From Hirudinaria manillensis (lineage: Eukaryota; Annelida; Clitellata; Hirudinida; Hirudinidae), in the NCBI GenBank assembly GCA_034509925.1, contig CM067536.1, positions 2,503,501-2,567,500 on the forward strand: a DNA stretch of 64,000 nt, written 5' to 3'. The notes under the pieces are model-generated. The model made no database searches. It saw only the letters and a list, made by a program, of their open reading frames with translations, and was not told the origin of the DNA. This document shows, in pieces, positions 56,001-64,000 of the stretch. Positions within the stretch are counted from its first letter, which is position 1. The number at the start of each line of letters is the position of its first letter. A program made the translations under genes and the position numbers.

Positions 56001-59000
56001 TAATATTCAGGGTACTATTCAGAGTCTTTCGTTGTGAACCTCTACAAATAGAGTTATCTCGAAAAGCAGAGAGAGAGTTAGAGAAACGGCAGATTTCAAG
56101 ACTTAGACATTTGAGCATTGTACATCTTCCAAGCCTTCTGATCACTTTCAATAAACCTTTCCATAATTAATTTGATGACCCCGGGTTATTACAGTATTGC
56201 ACTTAATGCAGCGATGAAAATAATAAAGTTATAAATACTGTGAAATCTCGTTACTTTGACACCCGTCGATCAAAAGTGGCAAAGTAGCGAGGGTGGCGTT
56301 GTAATGAGGATTTGCAAAAACGGCTTTATTATTCAAAGCCCCTGGCCCCGAAACTGGCATCCATGGATGTCTGGCAGACTCCATTGACTCCCATGGTCTC
56401 CTTCAACACGTCACCTCCTCAACCCACTCGCAGGATTGCACACTTGATCTGCTCATCACCTCCACATCATTTGACAGCTTTCTCTCCAACATTAACGTCA
56501 ACGAGACCATCTATTCCGACCATCACCTTATTTCATGCAATATCTCAACTGACAAACCTCCCCCTTCCACTCGTACTATCTACCGGCGCCGTCTAAGAAG
56601 CATCAACTGGGAGACCTTCGAATTCGACCTCCTGGACACAACGGACAAACTCTTGAAGTACGATGCCGATGCCAATAAGATCGCTGAGATCGTCCATGAA
56701 TCATTCCAGAACCTCTTTGATGGGCATGCTCCTATCGGAAGACAGACCATTCATGTCGGGCATCTTCCAAATTGTCAAATATCCAAGGAGGCAGTCGAAG
56801 CAAAAAAGAACTGCAGACGACTGGAACGTCGCTACCTCCGGGAGCGCTCGGAGGTCGACAAGCAGCCCTACAAGTCCGCCAAAGCGACTGCCAGGAACGC
56901 CATCCTCAACTCTAGGGCCTCCGCCATCAAAGAGGAGCTCAACTCCGACGCGAGCCTCCGTGCCACGTGGCGCGCCCTACACAGGCTTCTTCACACTCGT
57001 CCACAACAATATTACACCGAGGAAGAGTGTCTTGCTCTCGTCACCTCATTCAACTCATTCTTCATTACCAAAATATTCATGATTCAATCACTGACAAAAT
57101 CGCCAAATCATCCACCGCATCTTTCCCCACCAGGCAATACACAGGTACTTCAATGTCGATACTCCCTCCGGTGTCCTCAGAAGAGGTTATCAGGGCTATT
57201 CGCCTTCTACCAAACAAGGCATCTCCTCTCGACTCATTTCCTACTCCCCTGCTCATGAAATATGTTCTGATCCTATCTCCTATTCTATCCAAGCTAGCAA
57301 ATCTCTCCTTCAGCACTGGCACATTTCCCTCTATCTTAAAAAGAGCTTAGGTTCTCCCTCTCCTGAAAAAAATCAAACCTTGACTCTGCAAACCCTGCAA
57401 ATTACAGACCAATCTCCAACCTCTCTACCATGTCTAGACTGCTAGAGAGACTCATCCTGTCCAGAATCCGCCCACATATTACTTCCTCCTCCAATTTTTC
57501 CCCTTTCCAATCCGCCTACAGACCTGGTTTCTCAACAGAAACGGCCCTCTCCCATATCTTTAATGACCTCTCCAGACTATGCGGCAATCGCTGCTGTGCA
57601 GCAATGGTCGGCCTCGATTTCTCGGCTGCTTTTGACACAATCAATCACCAAATATTGCTGGAGAGACTCAAGATAGATTTTGGGATTGACGGACTTGCTC
57701 TATCTTGGCTCCAATCCTATCTATCTAATAGGACTCAATATGTCAAACTAGGCGAACACTCCTCCTCTCCTTTAAAGCTCCTCGCTGGCGTTCCCCAAGG
57801 CTCACTCCTTGGATTCTTTACTACTTACACCTCGCCTTTATCCAGCATAGTGCAAGCCAATGTATCTTTCCATCAATTTGCTGATGACACCGGCCTGTAC
57901 TCTCCAGCCATAATCCTTCTGATCAGCTTGACAACTTACGTAAGTGTACCGAGGCTATAAACGACTGGCATCTCGTGAATTTCCTTCAGCTTAATCCCCA
58001 CAAGTCTGAACTCATGTTCATCGGGACACCCACGAACAATAAATCTCTCAACCCTCCATCCTCTGCAGAGATAGCATAGCTCTACCTTCCTCGGCTACTC
58101 TAAAACTTCTTGGTGTCACGTTTGATTCTCATTTGAGCTTCAGACAACACGTAGCCTCCATAGTTAAAGCCTGCAACCATCTCATCTGGGCTATACGGCA
58201 TATCCGCCCACTCCTCTCCGTTGACACAACATCTGCACTCGCCCGCTCGCTGGTTCTATCTCGCCTCGACAACTGCAACTCTCTTCTATATGGATCATCT
58301 GCTTCTCTGATCCAATCCCTTCAACGCATTCAAAACAAGTTAGCCAAGCTCGTATTACTCAATCCGACCCTTGACAGCAATGAATACCTGAGAGAACTTC
58401 ATTGGCTACCCATCACCGCCAGAATATCATTCAAAATATCCATAATAACTTATCGCTTACTCGCGACATCAAATCCGCCGTATCTCCACCCACCAGAGAG
58501 TCTCCGCTCATCTGCTACCATCAACCTCCATCAACCGGTTCACAGGGCGACCGTTGTCAACAGAGGTTTTTCACACGCCGCTTCTGCCGTATGGAACGTG
58601 CTACCCCCATCTGTGAGAGTCCAGCCATCCCTGGAGCTCTTCAAGCGTCACCTGAAGACTCACCTCTTCAGCAAATACCTTCTAGACTAGACCAGATACA
58701 CAAGATCACACAAAGCGCCTCTGACGCTATGCATATGGCGCAATATAAATTAACTATTATTATTATCTCAAGTCACCCATCAGCCCAGGCTAAAGCTCTC
58801 AAGATCTTCTTTCGGCGGATCTCGTGCATCTCGTTGTCTAGCTAATCGCACGCTTGCATCACACCGGACTTGAGAATCCACCGCTCCAGCTGAAGCCCTG
58901 CACTGTCTTGAACGTGATGTCGTGACGCTTCTTGAATTTGTCCATCCAACGCTCGCCATGAGGTCCGGGATGTGCATGAGCTCAGCCAGTTTCATTGCCT

Positions 59001-62000
59001 TGTCCTTGATCTGATCGCCTCTGACAGGCAGATTCTGTCCCCTTGTTTACATTAGCCACATGAGCGTTCCTTCATCGATTTTCGAGTAGTGAGCCTGCGT
59101 CAGCTTCATACTCTCCGGCTTTGATTTCGGCCTGGATCGCTTTCTTGCTGAGAATGCCCTTCATGATGGTTTTCTTAACTTCGACGTCCCATTGCTTGCC
59201 AATCTCCCTGGCCAGCATCGATGATCTCCTGAGCTGTCATTGCGGCAGTCTTTGTAAAGTTAAACCAAAAACTAAGAGACTCGCAAACCACTCCAACTCG
59301 CAATAATCTTCACTCCGACTCTCGTCAATCTTCATTCTGACTCGCAATTCCCATAGAAAATCCTTGACGTTCATTCTTTTTCCTATTTATACTCACACTC
59401 AATTAGCCCATACGACCAATCATGTTCCATGGAATGTTCCATCACCTTGCATAATCACCACAGAATTTCCACCGCTTTCTGGCAAAACTCTCACCTGACC
59501 TGCTTCCAAATGAAAATGGAATTTCAACCTTCACTGCTTATGACATTTTAGTTTCTCACCTACTTTGCAACTCAGCCAATCAAAAGGAACAATTGGAAGC
59601 CATTGAGCTGTTACAATGGCAAATGAAACTCATCGACTTCTTAACATTCTCAGAGGGCATACATCACAAAGCACACATTTCTCCTTATTCGAGTAAGATA
59701 CATAATACAGTTTTCCAGCTCGAGGTGGCTCCTCTGAAAGAAGCTCATGGTCCGAATTGACCGGATGTTGTGACATTTGTGACGTTTCCACACATAGTTG
59801 CCTCCTAACCAATCTCTCCAGCTGATCCTCATGTCAATACCAATATCTTCTCAATATCAAAAAGCTAAATTAAGATAGAAATGTACTTCCAAATTCCCGT
59901 TTTATTTGGAACTTTACAATGGGTGGGACTAAATAAGTCAATCTTAACAAGGGGAGAAGCTATGGTAATGATGCATAAACAAGGGTGGCTTAGACGGTTT
60001 CACCAATGAATTCAAATTTAATGTTAAATAAATTAGAAATCAGACTTGATGTGACAGGATGCACGTAATAATGAATTTCGTGATGACTTCGAGGGCCGCA
60101 TGTTTGGTGATCCCTTATCAAATGTCATTATAACTTTATTTCTTTTTCTTAACCAACAATTATGAAAGCAAATAATTTAAATCACTACTATTAATGAAGC
60201 ATCATATTTTTAGTGTATACCATTTTTAACTTTGTGGGTTGCTTCGAACATAAGCACACTGATATCTTAAAAGGGACAATAGGGACAATATGGGACAATA
60301 TTACACATGGAGTTTGTGAATCATTGTGCTCGGAAACATCATTTTATGGCTACGATTATGTAATTTTGATATTATTTGGTAATAGAACCAAGGATTACTT
60401 AAAGCATGGTAATCATCGAATTTAACTTTAATTTTTCAGCGGGGTAAGTGTCTCTGCATAGCGAGCCTGCCAAAAGTGTCAAGAGCAATTGAGTACATGT
60501 GCAAAGTTTATCACAATCATTATGGTAAAAATGGTCATATTGCAGTTTTTTCAAAAAGTAAATTTAAATACATTTTGTTTTTTACAATTTGTTGAAATAA
60601 TTTTTAAATGAACAATTTAGGGGAAATATCTTAACGAATAAAGCAAATATTACCAAACAAATTCTTAATAGTCAATTACATTAAACAATTAAAAGTTAAT
60701 TTTCAGAGTGATTAGTTATGATTTTTAATAACTAGATTTAATGACTCAAATTCCTGATATCGATCCATTAAAATATCCTAAATGTCGAGGCTCAAATCCC
60801 GAACATTGTCCAGACATCTGTAAGGGGCGGTTTGGTCCCTTTTGCGCATACGTTGGTAATGTTTTGTTTTTTTATTTTTTAATTAATGACATTTTAAATG
60901 GTGAAATAATAATATAAAATAGTATTAATATAAAAATTGTTTTGCTAACAATTCATGTTGAATTAATGAAATATTATTTATTCCAACAATGGGAATGATG
61001 CTGTTAAAAGGATTGAAAGTTAAATTATTGTTGGATCCCTGGATCCAGATAATTAAAGAATAATTAAAGGCATATTGCTAATTAATAAATTAAATAAATA
61101 ATTAATTAATGTTCAGGGTATTATTCAGAGTATTTCGTTGTGAACCTCGACAAACTCGTGGACTTCAAATATATTTTATTGGAGAGAAACAACCTTTTGC
61201 ATAAAAAAATGTTTTTCAAACAAAGTATTGGCACAGAATAGAGTATAGAATATTGTTGGATCCCTGACATTAATTGATTAATTAATTAATTAAATAATTA
61301 ATTAATTAAATTTAGTTAATATTCAGAATCTTTTATTTCGAAGTCGTATCTAGCGATTCAAATCATTAGGCAGTTCCGATCAAAGACAAGCAATCAACCA
61401 TATCTCCTAAACATCTTTGCCATTAGTTTATCCCAATAAAGTTATCCTTACGTTAAATAATTCATCAGACCCCTAGGTTACAACATTGGTGTCAGGAGTG
61501 GGATTTAGCGTCGTAAAGGGATATCGATTCACTAGAGGTAAAAACAGCGAGTTTTAACGACAGAAATGGGACCTAAGATACTGGAAGATTTGCGCGTTCC
61601 CGATTTGAGACGAGAACTAAGGAATCGAGGCCTGTATGCAACTGGCCTAAAAGCCGAACTACAAGGACGGCTCGAGGAATGGCTTTTGGAAAATAATCAC
61701 GATCCGTCGGAGTATGAATTTGGGGTTCAAAAAGAAAAACAATGGGAAGCCCTTCAGACTGCTATGGAAGCCAACAATAATGCCCTGATTCGCGGCATGG
61801 ATGTTTTACGGTCAGATATGACTTGCGGCATGGATGCTTTGCGGTCAGATATGAAATGCGACATTGATGATTTGCGGTCGGATGTGAAATCCGATATAGC
61901 CAGGCTTCCAGGTAGCCATGGATGTTTTACGGGAGCAGGTAAAGACAGACGTAGCCAAATTCCAGAAATCCATGGATGTTCTGCGGGAAGAGGTAAGAAC

Positions 62001-63387
62001 TGATGCAGCCAAATTGCAGACATCCATGGAAGAGGTAAAAACGGACGTAGCCAACCTCAGATCATCCAAGGAGATGGCCGACCTGAGAAAGGTTAAAGCA
62101 GAATTAGATGCACTAAAAGAAGAGCAGAGGAGGGAAATAGAGAAGTTTAAAAAATACAATGAATCGAAAACAGAGACATATGGAAGAGAGAAAACGACAA
62201 GACCACCATTATTCGACGGACAAGGGCCATGGGCAGTGTTCAGACATCAGTTTGAAACTGCCGCTGAACGCAACAAGTGGACCGAAGAGGAAAAAGCAAC
62301 AGAGCTGATAATGGTACTGCGAGGAAGGGCAGCCGAGCTTTTGCAAACAATGCTCCACTGTAAAGCCTATTCAGAAATAGCAGAAGCAATGGAAAGAAGA
62401 TTTGGGAATGGCCACATGCTGGAAGTACATAAAAACGAATTGAAAAATCGTATGCAAAAACAGGGCGAAACACTCCAAGAATTAGAGGCTGATGTCAGAA
62501 GGCTCGCATACCTAGCCCATCCAGGGCAGTCAACAGATTTCATCGAAAACATTGTAACTGACGCCTTCATTGATGGGATAAGGGTTGTGGAAACAAAAAT
62601 GGCATTGAAAATACATGGAAAGAAGGCCAGCCACGAAGCATTGGCGTTTGCAATGTCAATGGAGGCGGCAAGAGCTTCAATCCAAAACAGCTTGAATGTA
62701 AGGAAAATTGAAGCACAGGAAGACAAAGACAAGGAGAAAGACAATGATAAAGACAGTGAGATAATTAGAAGAATGGCCGAACAAATCAATAACCTCAGCA
62801 AACCTCAAGGAAAACCAAGGTTCCAAGAAGTAGATAGAAGACCAAGGTGCTTCAGATGTAACAAGCCTGGCCATTTAGCCCGAGATTGCAGAACGACATT
62901 TCCCCCAAAACAACAGTACTGGGGAAGATCGTACAATCAGGAAAACTAGAAGATACTTGTACTAAATTTCTCGTTAAAGATAAAATTTTTGATTATATCC
63001 ACATCATTTCCGTGATCATTATCTATCAGATAAAAAAAGAATTTTGATTCTAGCTTTTTCCGTTCCGGAGTTATAGGCGTTCAAAAAGTTAGCCGAAAGT
63101 TTGCCAACTTCACCCTCGTCAAAATATTAATGGTAATATAATAACACATAGATGAGAGTTCTTAGTATCAGGAATAGTAAATGAAATTTAAAATAAATTA
63201 TATATAATATGTGTAAAATGTTCTTTACCAATTTATTCAATTTTCATGATAGACTGTCGAATTCAAAAAGGGTTATGTGGAAAAAAAAGTTGCGTAATAA
63301 AAAGAACAAATGACCACGGCGATGAATTTGTAGGGCTATGCCTCTGTGAATTTGGATTTTATACGACGGACAGTCTAGACTGCAGTG
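53091..63387 (+). CDS. Third receptor-like gene: signal peptide, unknown domain, WSC, EGF-like, EGF (continues past the window)
   Basis: Exons 53091-53331, 54146-54370, 60214-60359, 60440-60557, 60736-60855 and 63253-63387 are in matched phase (1,1,0,1,1,1). Residues 1-25 are hydrophobic (MSLMCVTSIFRIFLPFLVVE), a likely signal. Exons 1-2 encode about 155 residues of strand-rich sequence with five or six Cys and a closing VNIAIYGK, unrecognised but in the place of the F-type lectin of the minus-strand receptor. The WSC domain (FVGCFEHK, then KCLCIAS) is split by a phase 0 intron as in its relatives. CRGSNPEHCPDICKGRFG is EGF-like, and 63253 encodes an EGF. The last exon has a donor, so the gene continues. 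The phase also allows exon 1 to be internal (acceptor AG before 53089), joining it to the gene upstream; less likely given the TATA box. Confidence 0.75.
54750..55130 (+). CDS. SAP-domain Gag-like protein of the LTR element
   Basis: 126 codons. Residues about 10-40 form a SAP motif (LRQELRNRGLDWKGTKAEIR), a small two-helix fold that binds AT-rich DNA in chromatin proteins. An acidic linker (EEYEFEDEFIEFLRKSREEW) follows, then a Ser/Glu-rich end. The ATG at 54750 or 54753 follows the leader directly. The sister proteins continue beyond this stop, so a frameshift or stop truncates this one. Confidence 0.6.
   Translation: MTMYLDEFYMPQLRQELRNRGLDWKGTKAEIRERLGAWLTENGHDPEEYEFEDEFIEFLRKSREEWRRSNRCDLESTAFPCQDASLVSGENSAEKSSDGSFEEIRVVLPWCEELGEELCKKDPNEL
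55324..55920 (+). pseudogene. Downstream half of the Gag-like protein, frameshifted
   Basis: A 198-codon frame of Glu/Pro/Val-rich degenerate repeats (VELFVQPKELLMRHVEFPVE style), in a different frame from the SAP part. It ends six bases before the 3' LTR. It is homologous to the frame at 51318-50773. The two halves were probably one protein. Several minus-strand frames over it are shadows. Confidence 0.5.
56300..58765 (+). mobile_element. Second LINE (CR1/jockey-like), 5'-truncated and decayed
   Basis: The copy begins inside the endonuclease region (CTLDLLITS and SDHHLISCNIS motifs, about 56440-56540) and runs through RT to a C-terminal segment ending at 58690. It closes with a short ATT run (58757-58770). 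Codon use is GC-rich compared with the host DNA. It differs in sequence from the LINE at 22.8 kb, so it is another family. It sits in the 5.8-kb intron of gene 3. Confidence 0.88.
57160..58690 (+). pseudogene. Reverse transcriptase part of the second LINE
   Basis: Visible RT motifs: YRPISNLS (about 57403), VGLDFSAAFDTINHQILL (about 57607), GVPQGSLLG (about 57786) and catalytic FADDTGLY (57877-57900). Two or three residues after GVPQGSLLG (usual PILF) are missing, and several frame changes occur (about 57350, 57950 and 58100). The last frame (58133-58690) holds the post-RT helices. Inactive. Confidence 0.82.
58840..59260 (-). pseudogene. CENP-B/Tc5-type helix-turn-helix relic (pogo/Tigger-like)
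   Basis: In minus frames, VRGDQIKDKAMKLAELMHIP followed, after a frameshift, by DKFKKRHDITFKTVQ resembles the CENP-B DNA-binding domain found at the N-terminus of pogo/Tigger transposases. No DDE catalytic part follows within view, since the second LINE ends right beside it. Broken by at least two frameshifts. Confidence 0.5.
59261..60213. other. Remaining intron sequence of gene 3 with one unexplained open frame
   Basis: Plus frame 59455-59760 is open for 101 codons without needing a Met (contains LAKLSPDLLPNENG and QLEAIELLQWQMKLIDFL, probable amphipathic helices). It has no domain I recognise and lacks clear splice sites. It may be the edge of an unknown transposon; a 60-codon minus frame overlaps it. 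The remainder is AT-rich. Confidence 0.35.
61029..61160 (+). mobile_element. LTR fragment (5' part only)
   Basis: Begins TGTTGGATCCCTGGATCCAG and follows the 54398 LTR closely for about 130 bp through the AACCTCGACAAA stretch, then stops abruptly. A broken LTR from the same family. Confidence 0.7.
61254..62949 (+). mobile_element. SAP-gag LTR element with zinc-knuckle Gag, 3'-truncated
   Basis: A different LTR subtype (61254-61485, 232 bp, start TGTTGGATCC, end TTACAACA) is followed by a perfect tRNA-Leu primer site (61487-61505) and a gag region to 62949. No protease, RT, integrase or 3' LTR follows. It lies in an intron of gene 3, in sense orientation. Confidence 0.82.
61566..62949 (+). 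pseudogene. Gag with SAP motif, coiled-coil repeats and CCHC zinc knuckle; one frameshift
   Basis: Residues about 8-40 are a SAP motif (VPDLRRELRNRGLYATGLKA). Next comes a repeat of about 11 codons (GMDVLRSDM, GMDALRSDM, DIDDLRSDV; then MDVLREQV, MDVLREEV) likely forming a coiled coil. A single frameshift at about 61905-61918 moves the rest into frame 61918-62949. That part has a retrotransposon Gag domain (FDGQGPWAVFRHQFETAAER) and a knuckle CFRCNKPGHLARDC. The mix of SAP and CCHC suggests one protein for both nuclear DNA and genomic RNA contact. Apart from the frameshift it looks well preserved. Confidence 0.82.
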
Positions 63388-63465
63388 GTTAGTTTGCTTC
63401 GGTTAATATCACCCTGATGTTGTTGATTGCTTATGAATATTTAATTAATGATGTTTAACAGTCAA

Positions 63466-63729
63466 TGTGTTAAATAGTAACCCTGGCCCTAGATAATTAA
63501 AGAATAATTAGTTAAATTGTGATTAATTAATTCCAAAATTAAGCACGTTAATATTCAGAATCTTTTAATTAGAAGAATACCCCTAAACGTAACACTTAGG
63601 GCGCGCTTCAATACTTCATTATGTCTAAGTTCAAAAATTCCAGCCATTTCAAGATCAGTTACGTTAACTGAACACCTTCAATAAAGTCTAAACCTACCAT
63701 CAGTTAATTGCGAACCCCGGATTATTACA
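63466..63729 (+). mobile_element. Diverged LTR of the SAP-gag family
   Basis: Starts near TGTTAAATAG and shares the ATAATTAAAGAATAATT and TTAATATTCAGAATCTTTT segments of the family, ending CCCCGGATTATTACA. Its 5' boundary is unsure. It adjoins a second LTR tail. Confidence 0.65.
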
Positions 63730-64000
63730 ATAGCAATAGTTGAAACAAATAGTTCGTACAATCATTGTGATATCAAGAACTAGTTAAATCACAATAAAGT
63801 TATCCTTACGTTAATTAATTCATCAGATCCCGGGTTACAACATTGTTGTCAGGAGTGGGATTTAACGTCGTAAAAGGATATTGATTCACTAGAGGTAAAG
63901 ACAGCGAGTTTTAACTACAGAAATTGGAATTAAGATGCTGGACGAGGTGCGCGTTCCCGATTTGAAACGGGAACTAAGGAATCGAGGCCTGGATGCAAAT
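63730..64000 (+). mobile_element. Start of another SAP-gag LTR element, cut by the window end
   Basis: An LTR tail (about 63789-63842, CAATAAAGTTATCCTTACGT to TTACAACA) matches the 61254 LTR end. It is followed by a near-perfect tRNA-Leu primer site (63844-63862) and a gag start at 63934 reading MLDEVRVPDLKRELRNRGLD, again a SAP motif. The element continues past the window; whether it carries pol cannot be seen. Confidence 0.75.

Larger units (their letters stand above)
54398..56193 (+). mobile_element. SAP-gag LTR element, compact (1.8 kb), in an intron of gene 3
   Basis: LTRs 54398-54668 (271 bp) and 55927-56193 (267 bp) flank an interior with a mutated tRNA-Leu primer site (54670-54688) and a purine tract ending GTAGGGGCAG (55917-55926). 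Flanks GCAT (54394) and GTAT (56194) may be a mutated 4-bp target duplication. It encodes only Gag-like frames and has no pol. Same orientation as the host gene. Confidence 0.88.

Overview
The window is AT-rich animal (metazoan) genomic DNA: spliced genes with short GT-AG introns, many microsatellites, non-LTR and LTR retrotransposons, and DNA transposons. The gene content (F-type lectin, WSC, EGF and receptor tyrosine phosphatase domains in one family) together with low GC suggests an invertebrate, perhaps a lophotrochozoan such as an annelid/leech or mollusc. That placement is a guess; no species-specific marker was recognised.

Layout. Positions 1 to about 22.7 kb hold no gene I can defend: AT-rich sequence, a (GGAT)n array, several GAT/ATC tracts and a 300-bp (TAA)n array. 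A decayed CR1/jockey-like LINE fills 22.8-26.5 kb. A complete 24-exon gene follows on the minus strand (37264 down to 26771). By hand splicing, every exon junction stays in phase, and it encodes a 969-residue receptor: signal peptide, F-type lectin domain, WSC, EGF-like, WSC, EGF-like, EGF, transmembrane helix, juxtamembrane segment, one PTP catalytic domain with intact signature loops, and a 141-residue tail I do not recognise. A degenerate Tc1 transposon (37.7-38.6 kb) separates it from a divergent plus-strand gene starting at 39477. That second gene encodes a signal peptide, 16 EGF modules built by repeated exon-pair duplication, then WSC, EGF-like, F-type lectin and two more EGF modules; no membrane helix or end was found. 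A third plus-strand gene starts at 53091 behind a TATAAATA box, with an unfamiliar N-terminal domain, then WSC, EGF-like and EGF modules, and runs off the window.

Between and inside genes 2 and 3 lies a dense transposon patch (50-64 kb). It holds a family of small LTR elements whose Gag starts with a SAP DNA-binding motif, including a very young copy nested in the gag of an older one with a 4-bp target duplication and a primer-binding site matching tRNA-Leu. It also holds a solo LTR, a LINE, a CENP-B-type helix-turn-helix relic and a probable short Helitron just upstream of the gene 3 promoter.

The three genes share domain types and the same exon-phase grammar (phase 1 module borders, WSC split by a phase 0 intron). 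They look like a local family of cell-surface recognition proteins, at least one of which signals through tyrosine dephosphorylation. A role in recognition is inference.
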